Source of the DNA: an uncultured Latescibacterota bacterium
GTDB taxonomy: Bacteria > Latescibacterota > UBA2968
Direction: 5' to 3'
Assembly (NCBI GenBank): GCA_951812755.1
Contig: OX638329.1
Location: 1,225,339-1,289,338, forward strand
Length of the DNA: 64,000 nucleotides
The translations under genes and the position numbers were made by a program. The notes under the pieces were generated by a model, which had not been told where the DNA came from, did no database searches, and worked only from the letters and a program-made list of their open reading frames with translations. This document shows positions 26,211 to 35,232 of this stretch, piece by piece. How positions within the stretch are numbered: the stretch's first letter is position 1; each line of letters starts with the position of its first letter.

Positions 26211-29200
26211 TCAATTGGATGATACGACTTTGCCAAAGGCATTGGCAAAAATCAGAAAATCCCCAAATCCAATCATGCCATCCCCATCCAGATCAAACCG
26301 CGTTTCATAACCCGCGTCGTCCTCACTGAACCCGAACTGCTCTACAAAAAGCAAAAAATCGGCAAAATCAACAGTTCCATCTCCATCAAAATCAGGCGTA
26401 GCCATAGACTCTATCAAAAACGTCACCGGCTGCTCAATCCCTATAACCATGACCGAAACAACGATTGGCTCCAAACTGTTACCAAGCGTCAACACACTCG
26501 ATGCTCGACCGCTCGAATCCGTCACAGTGGTCTCTACACTAAGCGCCCCATCCCCTGCTGTAACTACAAACGCGACTGGCGCACCTGCGAGCACATTCCC
26601 ATCCTGATCTCGCACTTCAACGACCAGAGGCGTCTCCAACACCGCACCGGGCACGCCTACCTGTTCACTCTCTGAGATTTTCACAAGCGTCGTATGTCTG
26701 TCAAACAAGACCTCGACACCTCTCTCTTGCAGGGCTGGAATATGCGTGTTGAGGGATGGCGAACTCAGCGGATTATCCCTAAGATTCAATTCTGTCAGAC
26801 TGGTTGCAGACTCCAGTCCTGTCAGATCTCGGATATTGCGGTTGCTCGCATCAAGAGTTGTCAAACTCGCCATGTCAGTGGTAGTAATAGGTGAAAAACG
26901 CGATTTGCCCAGCGCACTCCGAATCACCACTTGAAGGTTGGCATCGGGAATATTGACCACAGGCGTTACATACTCCGACACATCCCATAGCAGGGCTGTG
27001 CCATCCTCTGACCCGGAAGCGAGCTTTGTACCTTCGGGTGAAAACGCTATAGAACTGATCTCCTCCCTATGCCCTTTAAAGGTAGCGACAGACTGTCCGG
27101 TTGATATATCCCACAGTAGAACCGAACCATTCGCTGATCCAGATGCGAGGATCGTACCATCGGGAGAGAACACCACAGAATAGCCCAAATTATGCGCCTC
27201 AAAAGTGGCGATATTTTTTTTTGTCTCAATATCCCACAGTTTGACCTCACGCAGTGACCCCGAGGCAAGTATTGTCCCATCGGGTGAATACGCAACAGAA
27301 TTGACCCCAGCTGTATGGTCCTCAAAGGTAGCGATATTTTCTCCTGTGACAACATCCCATAACTTGACCGTATCATCGTCTGACCCAGAAGCGAGCATTG
27401 TGCCATCGGGCGAAAACGACACAGAACTGACCCTAGATGTGTGCCCTTCAAGGGTGGCAATATTTTCTCCTGTGACAACATCCCACAACTTGACCGAACC
27501 ATTCCAGGCCCCGGAAGCAAGGGTCGTCCCGTCGGGTGAAAACAACACATCAAGGACCGGAGACCTGTGGCCTTTAAGCATGGCGATATTTTCTCCTGTC
27601 GCAAGGTCCCATAGCCAAATCTCGTGCCCAGTTCCCAAAGCAAGAGTCGTCCCATCGGATGAGATCGAATCAAAACCCACATTCCCTTTGAGTGCGGTGA
27701 TATGTTCTCCACTCACAACATCCCACAGCGTGACTCTGTAGTCTCTCGTTCCCCAGATAAGCGTTGTGCCATCAGGTGAAAATGCAACAGACTCTACCTC
27801 AGATGTATGCCTTAGTATCGTGATATTGTGTGTTGCAACATCCCACAGCTTGACCCTATTATCCTGTAAGGTGGAAACAAGTGTTGATCCGTCGGGGGAG
27901 AAAACCACAGACTTGACCCAATAGGTATCTCCGGTGAATAGCGCAAGTTCGCGAAAGGTCGCCACATCGTAAAGATAAATACCAGTGCTACTTGCCGCAG
28001 CAAGGCTTCGACCGTCAGGTGAAAACGCTACAGACTGGGCCTGATGCGTCTCAAACGTGGCGATATTTGTCCGCATCGCAACATCCCACAGCGTGACCTC
28101 ATTCCATGATCCTGCAGCCAGCGTTGTGCCATCAGGCGAAAACGCTACAGACCAGACTCTCGCTGTAAGCACATCAAAGGTGGAGATATTTTCTCTGGTT
28201 TCAACGTCCCACAGCCTGACCGTATCATCTTCTGACCCGGAAGCGAGGATTTTGCCATCGGGCGAAAATGATACAGAATAGACATGATTCGTATGTCCTT
28301 CAAGAGTGACGATATCTTCCCCTGTCTCAACATTCCACAGCTTGATCGTATTATCCCGAGCTCCAGAAGCCAGTATTTTGCCATCCGGCGAAAACGACAC
28401 AGATTCAAGTCTATCTGTATGCCCTTCAAAGGTAGCGATATTTGTTCGCGTCGCGATATCCCACAGCTTAACCGTTCTATCAGCAGATCCGGAAGCAAGC
28501 ATTGTGCCATCGGGTGAAAACGACACAGATTCGACCCAACTCGTATGCCCGGTGAATAGCGCGAGTTCACGATATGTCGCCACATCGTAAATATAGATAC
28601 CAATGCTACTCGCCACAGCGAGACTTCGACCATCGGGCGAATATGCCACAGATCTGTCGGAGCCACGAATGCGTCCTTTTCCCAAGCGAAAAATCGCACC
28701 GTCGGGCAAACTCCACGTTTGATAACTACCGTCAGTGATTGATGTGGAAGATGTTCCAATGCCCACAGCATTAAAGCTCACCTTAACCCCAGCGACAGAT
28801 ACTTCAACAGTATTTGTTCCTGGATTGTCTCCAAGCATCAGCGTACTCTGTGCCCTACCATTGGCATCGGTTATTGCCTTCTCAACCGTGAACCGCCCAC
28901 TGAGCTTACCGTCTCCTTCCGTGACAGTAAACGTGACCGTAGCACCTTCAAACACAGCACCATACTGATCTCTCACCTCAACAATTAGAGGATTCGCCAA
29001 CTCTGAATCCGGCGTGCCCCGCTGGTTATCGCCTGAAATCTTCACAAGCATTGCAGGACGGGGAAGCTGCCACTCAGAAATATCCCATAATCTGACCGTA
29101 TGATCCCATGAACTGGAAGCGAGGATTGTCCCATCGGGCGAAAATGCCACAGATTCGACACCACCCTCATACCCTGAAAAGGTGGTGATATTTGTGCCCG

Positions 29201-31055
29201 TCGCAACATCCCACAGCTTGACCGTTTTATCTTCTGATCCAGAAGCAAGTATTGTCCCATCAGAGTAGAATACAACAGAATTGACAAAAAACGTATGTCC
29301 CTCAAGGGTAGTAATATTCTCTTTTGTCGAAACGTCCCATAATTTAACCGTATAATCGAAAGCTCCTGAAGCGAGGATTGTCCCATCGGGTGAAAACGAC
29401 ACAGAAAGAATTCTATCCTTACCTTCGATGGTGGCTATCTCTGTGCGCGTCGCAACATCCCATAGTCTGATCGTTCTATCCCCTGAGCCTGAAGCGAGCA
29501 TTGTCCCGTCAGGTGAAAACGACACAGCACTAACCCAATCCTCATGTCCCTCAAGCGTGGCGATACTTGTACCTGTCGCAACATCCCATAGCTTGACCGT
29601 TCCACCAGAAGCCCCTGAAGCGAGCATTGTCCCATCGGGTGAAAACGACACAGAAACCATTGCGCCCCTATCCCTATCTTCAATGGTGGCTATTTCTGTT
29701 CGCGTCGCAACATCCCATAGTCTGATCGTTCTATCTTGTGAGCCTGAAGCGAGGATTGTACCATCTGGCGAAAATGATACAGTGTTAACCTTATTGTTAT
29801 GCCCCGAAAGAGTAGCAATATTTGTTTTCGTCGCAACGTCCCACAGCTTGATTGTGCTATCCTGTGACCCTGAAGCAAGGATTGTACCGTCAGGCGAAAA
29901 CACCACAGAACGGACCGCTCTCGTATGTCCCTCAAGGGTGGTGATATAGTTTGGCGGGGTTTCCCACAGTTCAAAATACACGCTACCCACATTTCCATCA
30001 GTATCAACTGCTTCGATATAAATTGGATGAATGGTGGGATTGGAAAGACTCGGTCCCGTAACAGATGGAATGACGCCGTCATACTCAAATTCAATGACGG
30101 TATCTTTCTCTCCTGCCAATCCACGACATGTCTTTACTTCACGAAATCCAGCGGCAATGTGTGGTTTTCTCGTTCTAACGAATAAGAGTACTTGATGGAG
30201 TCCTTCTAAATCGCTGACTTTAAGTTGAACAGAAACGCTCTTTGAGCCTGCGGAATATCCCCGTGATGAAATGAGTTCTATATTAGGCAACTGCGCCTCT
30301 TCAATTGAGGCATCGGGATTGAAATACGGATGCACAGCCAAAAATTCGGCGTGGCACATAGATAACCGATTTCGTCCTGCTCCATACGACATGATGTACG
30401 CATTGTCGCGGAAATCGTGCTGCAATCCAAAAGCGTGGCCAAGCTCATGTGCTACCACATGCCAGATAAATTCGCCGGGAAACAAAGCAATGCCACCATT
30501 TTTTCCCATACGACTTCCGGCACCTCTCGCACTCTGACCAATACTACCAATTGAATTTGTACCGTTATCAATGACAGTGAAGTAAATATTCGCATCGAGA
30601 TTAAACACCTGTTCGATCTCGTTAAACACAGTACCAACTGTGTCGTCGAGATAGTAACTATCGGGGTGTTGACCATCTAGGCGATGAACCAGTGGATTGC
30701 CCTGGGCGTCGGTCTCAAAGCGAAATGTCTTGTCCCCGTAGCCGTGCATCTGCTCGGCATAAAAGGTCTGAATCTGGCGAATTGTCACTTTCATCGAATC
30801 CACCACTTCCTGGCGAAATGGACGATCATTCGGCAAAAAGTAGATCATCCGCACCGTACGGGGTTCGCCAACGTTCAGATTAAGCGCGTGCTTCGTCGCA
30901 GCGTAGATACTATCGCGTACCCGCATGTCTTCGAAATCGAGAACCTGGCAAAAATGCACATCAGTCGATGGTGGCGAAGCATATCCAGCAGACGATAGAC
31001 AGAGCAAAGCAAACAAGCACGCGCTTACCCTGAGTATCTTGCATTCTATTCTCAT
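26211..31055 (-). CDS. Secreted metzincin metalloprotease with WD40 propellers, Ig-like domains, LRR and EF-hand tail
   Basis: The 1614-residue product has a signal peptide to about residue 26. A zinc protease domain follows with HELGHAFGLQH at 203-213 and a Met-turn YIMSYG (M222), the metzincin signature. Seven WD units come next, then a bacterial Ig-like (invasin-type) domain (LIVEVRDQYGAVFEGATVTF), the linker SITDGSYQTWSLPDGA, fourteen WD units, a short LRR segment (TTLDASNRNIRDLTGLESA), a second Ig-like domain and the EF-hand pair. It is probably a surface or secreted protease whose propellers bind a target. It is a paralogue of 39590-44161 and lies upstream of the protease-less 23139-26189. 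Confidence 0.87.
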   Translation of the reverse strand: MRIECKILRVSACLFALLCLSSAGYASPPSTDVHFCQVLDFEDMRVRDSIYAATKHALNLNVGEPRTVRMIYFLPNDRPFRQEVVDSMKVTIRQIQTFYAEQMHGYGDKTFRFETDAQGNPLVHRLDGQHPDSYYLDDTVGTVFNEIEQVFNLDANIYFTVIDNGTNSIGSIGQSARGAGSRMGKNGGIALFPGEFIWHVVAHELGHAFGLQHDFRDNAYIMSYGAGRNRLSMCHAEFLAVHPYFNPDASIEEAQLPNIELISSRGYSAGSKSVSVQLKVSDLEGLHQVLLFVRTRKPHIAAGFREVKTCRGLAGEKDTVIEFEYDGVIPSVTGPSLSNPTIHPIYIEAVDTDGNVGSVYFELWETPPNYITTLEGHTRAVRSVVFSPDGTILASGSQDSTIKLWDVATKTNIATLSGHNNKVNTVSFSPDGTILASGSQDRTIRLWDVATRTEIATIEDRDRGAMVSVSFSPDGTMLASGASGGTVKLWDVATGTSIATLEGHEDWVSAVSFSPDGTMLASGSGDRTIRLWDVATRTEIATIEGKDRILSVSFSPDGTILASGAFDYTVKLWDVSTKENITTLEGHTFFVNSVVFYSDGTILASGSEDKTVKLWDVATGTNITTFSGYEGGVESVAFSPDGTILASSSWDHTVRLWDISEWQLPRPAMLVKISGDNQRGTPDSELANPLIVEVRDQYGAVFEGATVTFTVTEGDGKLSGRFTVEKAITDANGRAQSTLMLGDNPGTNTVEVSVAGVKVSFNAVGIGTSSTSITDGSYQTWSLPDGAIFRLGKGRIRGSDRSVAYSPDGRSLAVASSIGIYIYDVATYRELALFTGHTSWVESVSFSPDGTMLASGSADRTVKLWDIATRTNIATFEGHTDRLESVSFSPDGKILASGARDNTIKLWNVETGEDIVTLEGHTNHVYSVSFSPDGKILASGSEDDTVRLWDVETRENISTFDVLTARVWSVAFSPDGTTLAAGSWNEVTLWDVAMRTNIATFETHQAQSVAFSPDGRSLAAASSTGIYLYDVATFRELALFTGDTYWVKSVVFSPDGSTLVSTLQDNRVKLWDVATHNITILRHTSEVESVAFSPDGTTLIWGTRDYRVTLWDVVSGEHITALKGNVGFDSISSDGTTLALGTGHEIWLWDLATGENIAMLKGHRSPVLDVLFSPDGTTLASGAWNGSVKLWDVVTGENIATLEGHTSRVSSVSFSPDGTMLASGSDDDTVKLWDVVTGENIATFEDHTAGVNSVAYSPDGTILASGSLREVKLWDIETKKNIATFEAHNLGYSVVFSPDGTILASGSANGSVLLWDISTGQSVATFKGHREEISSIAFSPEGTKLASGSEDGTALLWDVSEYVTPVVNIPDANLQVVIRSALGKSRFSPITTTDMASLTTLDASNRNIRDLTGLESATSLTELNLRDNPLSSPSLNTHIPALQERGVEVLFDRHTTLVKISESEQVGVPGAVLETPLVVEVRDQDGNVLAGAPVAFVVTAGDGALSVETTVTDSSGRASSVLTLGNSLEPIVVSVMVIGIEQPVTFLIESMATPDFDGDGTVDFADFLLFVEQFGFSEDDAGYETRFDLDGDGMIGFGDFLIFANAFGKVVSSN

Positions 31056-31099
31056 GAAATCACCTCATCTGTATTTGAGTCGAGATTTTGGAGAGCCAA

Positions 31100-31186
31100 T
31101 TAAAACCGCAACGTGGCAACCACGGACAGATTTCCATCGCGGTCAGGTGCGAGACCGACTGAGAACCGGCGTGGCTCAGACGATTT
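31100..31186 (-). pseudogene. C-terminal relic of A7-type barrel protein
   Basis: On the minus strand about 28 codons read KSSEPRRFSVGLAPDRDG then NLSVVATLRF and stop. This nearly matches the ends of the proteins at 22378 and 38922. No start or upstream domain is left. As with the 22338 relic, a WD40 gene start lies about 45 bases downstream. Confidence 0.75.
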
Positions 31187-31208
31187 GCGTAATATTTTAG
31201 ATGCCAGG

Positions 31209-32144
31209 TCAAAAATTAAACGTAAGCGCGGTGCGAAGCCCTTTTGTGGATGTGGGTGCAACGCTTAGGTTGAGGCGTTGAGGCGGCACTTCGATCCATT
31301 TGTCGGATTCTATTGCAGTGCCAATGAGAGTAGAGAGAGCACAAAGAGATAGGGTAAATATGCTGATCATGTATGTGCCATATCCTCGATATCTGCCACT
31401 CCCCCCTAAGTCTATAAGTGCGACAGGGACAAGGATGGCAAGGCCGAGGCCCAAACCGATTTTAAAGCCTTTACCTGTGTTTCTATACTGACCGGTGCTG
31501 ACTTCAAGATTGGAGATTGAAGAATAGGGTATCTGATAAAATGTACGTTCACCCTGGATAACAAGAGTGTCAAAAGTCACTTTAACAGGTCGTGGCCGGA
31601 GGCCAGGTCGGCGTCTAGGTGTGAAAGGTCGTAAAGGCCCCTCAATAACGAGTGTGTCTTGCGTCATTTTGATGAGCCTGCTAATCACCCATCCTTTTGA
31701 AACTGAAGGTACTTTGAAACGTACTTTGACATTTTCTCCGTGAAGCAGTTGTATAGCCTGTCTTGCATTTTCCTGTGACTGTCCTATATTCCGAATAAAC
31801 CGATTCACCTCATTCATCTGCTTTAACGTATTGGTTTCTTCGCTTATGAACACTGACACGACTTTATCATAAGAAATAGTCTTCTTGTCCTTGATACCTC
31901 CGCTCCGAATCGTGAATGAAGTTTCACCAACCGCATCAATCCACCCCTTCTCCAATTTCTGTTTGCCTTTGCTATCGTAATATGTGACTGCAACGTAAGC
32001 ATTTTGGACCAACGTATTGGCATTGACCTCTGTGCCTTGTAAATATGTGGCTGCGTGCGCGAGCGTGGGAGTCATCGCGTTGAGCAAGAGAGCTGTCGTG
32101 ACCAGGATGGCAATGGCCCTACTCGCGTTGTATTCGGCATGCAT
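31209..32144 (-). CDS. Family A exported protein with two small-barrel modules (A6)
   Basis: ATG 32144 (MHAEYNASRAIAILV) has AAGGAG 6 bases upstream; the product has 311 residues. A signal peptide ends LAHAATYLQG. Module 1 (VNANTLVQNAYVAVTYYD ... KGWIDAVGETSFTI ... ISYDKVVSVFIS) is followed by module 2 (VRFKVPSVSKGWVISRLIKM ... TFYQIPYSSISNLEVSTGQ). A glycine-rich transmembrane-like stretch and the conserved family ending STKGLRTALTFNF close the protein. Module 2 carries an extra Arg/Pro-rich insert (PFTPRRRPGLRPRP). No known function. Confidence 0.75.
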   Translation of the reverse strand: MHAEYNASRAIAILVTTALLLNAMTPTLAHAATYLQGTEVNANTLVQNAYVAVTYYDSKGKQKLEKGWIDAVGETSFTIRSGGIKDKKTISYDKVVSVFISEETNTLKQMNEVNRFIRNIGQSQENARQAIQLLHGENVKVRFKVPSVSKGWVISRLIKMTQDTLVIEGPLRPFTPRRRPGLRPRPVKVTFDTLVIQGERTFYQIPYSSISNLEVSTGQYRNTGKGFKIGLGLGLAILVPVALIDLGGSGRYRGYGTYMISIFTLSLCALSTLIGTAIESDKWIEVPPQRLNLSVAPTSTKGLRTALTFNF

Positions 32145-32479
32145 GGATTTCTCCTTTTGTGTCGTACAAAAAAATCGCATTTCTTTCCTCATCTACGCAA
32201 GGCGCAGTGTGACGAGTTGACAACTGCGTGTTTCGACACCCCAAAAAAGGGGTGTCGGGCATTGTCAACAGTCACGCAGGAATAGAAATGCGGGAATGTC
32301 CTACCTATTTACCGAAACATGGGGGATCAGTCCATGTCTATACTCGGCTATTGTATTTAGCAGATACCCGACATAACGGTACCTGCTTGACTGTTGACAA
32401 AAATAAAATATATCATTCCCGCGGTTTTTCAAAGATTTTTCAATAATTTGGACAACCCCAGGCCGCAATTTTGCCATAT
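32145..32479 (-). promoter_or_regulatory. Structured leader/intergenic region upstream of A6, copy 1
   Basis: This non-coding stretch is nearly identical to 53869-54221, which lies upstream of another family A gene. It contains nested inverted repeats: CGACACCCC/GGGGTGTCG (about 32236-32260) inside GTTGACAA/TTGTCAAC; GTCAACAGTC (near 32264) with GACTGTTGAC (near 32391); and GCGGGAATG with CATTCCCGC (about 32290 and 32415). A possible minus-strand promoter is TTGAAA (32432-32427) with TATTTT (32410-32405), 16 bases apart. Function as a leader RNA or operator region is inference. Confidence 0.55.
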
Positions 32480-33007
32480 CTAAAAATAAGCATGTACACC
32501 CCCGCCTGCATAAACACCGGCAAGCCCCTTAGATTGAGAGCCGGTCTTTTCCAGACCAAATCCCTGACCGATTTCCAAATTCAAGCCAAGCGGAATCCCC
32601 CCAAGCGAAAACACAATCTCACCTCCAAAAGCGAGCCCAGTTCCCAGCGTCGTAGTTTTGACAGTCTCCTGGCGAAGATCCTCCTCTTTTTTTTCTTGCC
32701 AGCCACCTTCGAGAGTGAAATGAAGTCGGGCAATATTCCACCGGCTTTGATGCTCAAATATGGCGTACGAAACGCCAGCGCCTAACATATGGTCGCTATA
32801 CTGACCATTGAGAATAAAACGCCCAACGGTTTGAAGATATACGGGTGCCAGTCCGTTATAGCGAAAACTAATGCCACCAAATGTGGGTGTAGCTCCCTGA
32901 AGTCCAATACCATAACTTTTGGTGAGGTCAGTCTTTTTCGCCTGAACTGAAAAACTGAAGGTTACACTCAAGAGGATACAGATCAGGTAAGAAATCGAAC
33001 GTGTCAT
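32480..33007 (-). CDS. Small outer-membrane beta-barrel protein
   Basis: The 175-residue product has a signal peptide (MTRSISYLICILLSVTFSFSVQAK). Alternating hydrophobic strands follow, rich in Gly and aromatic residues, ending VYAGGGVHAYF with a terminal phenylalanine as expected for outer-membrane barrels. AAGGAG precedes the start. It is unrelated by eye to the PorV family here. It is absent from the otherwise duplicated region at 53.9-54.7 kb. The flippase-like gene lies directly upstream in the same direction. Confidence 0.7.
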   Translation of the reverse strand: MTRSISYLICILLSVTFSFSVQAKKTDLTKSYGIGLQGATPTFGGISFRYNGLAPVYLQTVGRFILNGQYSDHMLGAGVSYAIFEHQSRWNIARLHFTLEGGWQEKKEEDLRQETVKTTTLGTGLAFGGEIVFSLGGIPLGLNLEIGQGFGLEKTGSQSKGLAGVYAGGGVHAYF

Positions 33008-33067
33008 TATTTTCTCCTTTTTTTAGATATTCGTTGACAAACGTCTGTGCTGGATGATGCACTACAT

Positions 33068-34072
33068 CTACACCTGCTGAAGACTATCATTTTTCGGCGC
33101 TGCATCAGCCCCCTTGCCCCGCGGCCCGATCAGCAGCAGCGTTAGACCCACCTGCATCCAGAAAAGCCTCCGAATCCGCCGAACAATGCCCACAGCCAGA
33201 CCCATCTTTGGATCCAAACCCATCAAATGAAACAGAAACACATGCCCACCTTCAAAAACACCCATCCCGAGCGGAACAAAAAAGAACGCCGCGTTAATCA
33301 CGACCATCAGCGCGTGGAACAGATACACCCAAACAAACGGCATGGGTTCGCCGAGCACATAAAGAATCACATAGATCTCCAGCGTACCCAGAAACCAGCC
33401 CAACAGATGTAAGCCCAACACCCCCACCAAACGCCATCTATTCAACCGATAAAACTGTGCCAAATTCTCGTCAATCTCCACCGCGCGATCGCGAAACCGC
33501 TCCAAAAACCTGAGCCGCAACCACAGCATCAAATTCAAAAACCGCGCAAAAGGACTCCGACGCTGCCTGAAAACAGTCCAAACAACCCCCAGAACAGACA
33601 ACGCCAGAACGGCGATCAGAGCACCTCGCACCTCAGCCGGCCACGAAAACCGCTGCAAACCCAGCACAACACCACCTATCACAAAAATCACCCCACCGAT
33701 CATCTCGCTCGTCTTATTGACCACCAGCGATGACACCCCGCGGGAAACGCACATCTTATCTTTCAGCACAATCGCCTTGCCGACCTCCTTACCAACCTGC
33801 GATGCCGGCGCCACATTGCCCACTGCCTCGCCAGCCAACTGCACCCACAGCAACTGCCGCAACCGCGGCCTCTTCTCCCCGCGATCAAAGCACGCACGCC
33901 ATATCCACGCATGATGAACAAATACCACCAGCGACAGGCCGATCACCGGCACATAGCCCCAGCCCATCATCAAAACATGCTGCCACACCTCTGGGGTACT
34001 GAGTTGATGCAAAAGCACACCCAGGCCAGCAAATCCTATCAGACAAAGTACAATATGCGTTCCCTGTTTCAT
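33068..34072 (-). CDS. Flippase-like integral membrane protein (LPG synthase TM / UPF0104 type)
   Basis: ATG 34072 (MKQGTHIVLC) has GGGAGAA 6 bases upstream, giving 334 residues. There are about eight hydrophobic helices. It has features of the PF03706 superfamily, including NVAPASQVGKEVGKAIVLK after the second or third helix and PLGMGVFEGGHVFLF near the end. Related proteins move or modify lipids (lysyl-PG, hopanoid or glycan carriers). It is encoded directly after a CDP-alcohol phosphotransferase, suggesting a shared role in making and moving a lipid. A scar of its 3' end survives at 54222-54320. Confidence 0.8.
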   Translation of the reverse strand: MKQGTHIVLCLIGFAGLGVLLHQLSTPEVWQHVLMMGWGYVPVIGLSLVVFVHHAWIWRACFDRGEKRPRLRQLLWVQLAGEAVGNVAPASQVGKEVGKAIVLKDKMCVSRGVSSLVVNKTSEMIGGVIFVIGGVVLGLQRFSWPAEVRGALIAVLALSVLGVVWTVFRQRRSPFARFLNLMLWLRLRFLERFRDRAVEIDENLAQFYRLNRWRLVGVLGLHLLGWFLGTLEIYVILYVLGEPMPFVWVYLFHALMVVINAAFFFVPLGMGVFEGGHVFLFHLMGLDPKMGLAVGIVRRIRRLFWMQVGLTLLLIGPRGKGADAAPKNDSLQQV

Positions 34073-34097
34073 GTCGTTCTCCCAAAAAACGAATACC

Positions 34098-34745
34098 TTA
34101 CAAAACAACCCGTTTAGCAGCCGTAACAACTGGAATCGCCCGAATAACACAAAGCGCGACCGTCAGATACGTCGCCGCCACGGCAACCAGTTCGAGCCAG
34201 GATAAAAACGCAGGCGTCAAACCCGACATCTCCTGCGCCGCATTCAGGCTGAACAACAGCACAAACGCGACCACCTTAGAAGTCCCATACGTCGCCCGGC
34301 TCACGCGCGAAGCAACCAGCGCGAACCCAAGCCGCGACTTCATCATCGTTGACTCGCCAAACGCCGTGAACCCTTTGGTCAGGGCACAACTGCGAATCGC
34401 ATCCGTCACAAACCCCCTGCTAAGCACCACAATCGGCACCCACAGCGGAATAACATGCAACCACGCAAACACCACCCACCACACATTCTCTGCAATCCGA
34501 TCCCCAACAATATCCAACAAACCCCCGACCTTGCTCTCGCAACCCAACCGCCGCGCGAGATACCCATCCAGCCAATCCATCACCAGCGCGACAAAAGCGA
34601 GCGGCACCGCAACCCAGGCCAGCATTGCATCTCCAGACACGGCAAAAGCCGTCGCCAGAAACAGCAGAACCACTCTGCCCGCGGTAATCAAATTGGCAAC
34701 CTGACCTGGAAACGCGGTTGCAAACGTCGATGTAAGCGTTGACAT
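34098..34745 (-). CDS. CDP-alcohol phosphatidyltransferase family protein
   Basis: The 215-residue membrane protein carries the complete family motif: DGYLARRLGCESKVGGLLD followed by IVGD, that is D-G-x2-A-R-x8-G-x3-D-x3-D. This binds the two divalent cations and CDP-alcohol. It would transfer a phosphoalcohol to or from a lipid; the exact product is unknown. AGGAGG lies upstream of the ATG. It is first in an operon with the flippase-like gene and is preceded by tandem operator-like sites and a terminator. Confidence 0.88.
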   Translation of the reverse strand: MSTLTSTFATAFPGQVANLITAGRVVLLFLATAFAVSGDAMLAWVAVPLAFVALVMDWLDGYLARRLGCESKVGGLLDIVGDRIAENVWWVVFAWLHVIPLWVPIVVLSRGFVTDAIRSCALTKGFTAFGESTMMKSRLGFALVASRVSRATYGTSKVVAFVLLFSLNAAQEMSGLTPAFLSWLELVAVAATYLTVALCVIRAIPVVTAAKRVVL

Positions 34746-34768
34746 CTCAGCCTCCTTCTTAAAGGTTT

Positions 34769-34822
34769 GGGCGACCCTGTGGGATCGCCCCTACGGGATT
34801 CGGGCGAAAGATTTTTCGCCCC
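34769..34822. repeat. Two REP-like palindromes in CDP-alcohol gene leader
   Basis: GGGCGACC ... GGATCGCCC (about 34769-34790) and GGGCGAAA-GAT-TTTTCGCCC (34802-34821), each followed by CCTACG. The second is retained at about 54457-54477 in the duplicated region. They lie in the 5' leader of the minus-strand gene. Confidence 0.6.
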
Positions 34823-34926
34823 TACGTTTCGTTCACCCCCGATATATGCAAATCCCGTGCCAAAACCATTTTACCCCCCAAAAAGGCTGTTTTCCCTGTT
34901 ATCCACCCCAAAAATCGCCCAATTAG

Positions 34927-34964
34927 TGCAAACTAAATATTGCACCTGCAAACTGAGTATTGCA
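34927..34964. promoter_or_regulatory. Tandem inverted-repeat operator-like sites (TGCAA-N8-TTGCA, two copies)
   Basis: TGCAA-N8-TTGCA occurs at 34927-34944 and 34947-34964, exactly 20 bases (about two helical turns) apart. The same pair is at 54572-54609. Between the duplicates the arms are unchanged while the first spacer differs (ACTAAATA against GCTCAATA), which hints at selection on the arms. This looks like cooperative binding sites for a dimeric regulator of the CDP-alcohol/flippase operon. The regulator is unknown. Confidence 0.6.
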
Positions 34965-34972
34965 CGGCAGGC

Positions 34973-35004
34973 ACAAAAAAATCCGGAGATACAATGTGTA
35001 TCTC
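34973..35004 (-). terminator. Rho-independent terminator upstream of CDP-alcohol operon
   Basis: On the minus strand the stem CGGAGATACA / TGTATCTCCG with a 3-base loop is followed by GGATTTTTTT. It would end transcripts coming from the PorV/family A cluster. A copy is at about 54618-54649. Confidence 0.75.
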
Positions 35005-35022
35005 CGAACCCGTCAAACAGAA

Positions 35023-35179
35023 TCGCCCCACGTTTTTTTACAATTATATGCAACCCGTTATGACAACAGGACTTGTTGAAATGACACAGCCCGAATCGCC
35101 GAGGAGCCCAAATCAGAAATACCGCCTCACAGCGAAGGGAAAAATGGCGATTTTTCAGAGCAGCCTACCGGAGGATTAG
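35023..35179 (+). pseudogene. 3' fragment of AlbA_2/Schlafen-type gene
   Basis: About 52 codons match the last residues of the protein at 20438-21889 (RPTFFYNYMQPVMTTGLVE ... QSSLPED, stop) with only a few base changes. The fragment starts abruptly at CGCCCCACG and ends at the stop. It is the only plus-strand coding remnant in the minus-strand cluster and marks a rearrangement breakpoint. Confidence 0.85.
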
Positions 35180-35180
35180 A

Positions 35181-35196
35181 CGGTTAGTTTTTTCAT
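35181..35196 (-). pseudogene. Start-codon relic of a family A gene
   Basis: ATG 35196 followed by codons for KKLTV, with AAGGATAA upstream, matches the beginning of other family A genes (MKKVTV, and relic IKKLTV at 44353). It is cut off after six codons by the AlbA_2 fragment. The 37-base spacing from the PorV stop equals that at 44353-44389. Confidence 0.55.
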
Positions 35197-35232
35197 GAAT
35201 TTATCCTTCTTTCCTAACCAGAGAACCGCACT

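Noticed and set aside
23476..29949. Many plus-strand frames of 80-190 codons repeating phrases like VPSGENDTE
   Set aside because: They are antisense shadows of the WD40 repeats (FSPDG read in reverse); the periodicity comes from the propeller repeats.
32236..32260. CGACACCCC-AAAAAA-GGGGTGTCG hairpin as a terminator
   Set aside because: The A/T run is in the loop and no T-run follows on either strand.
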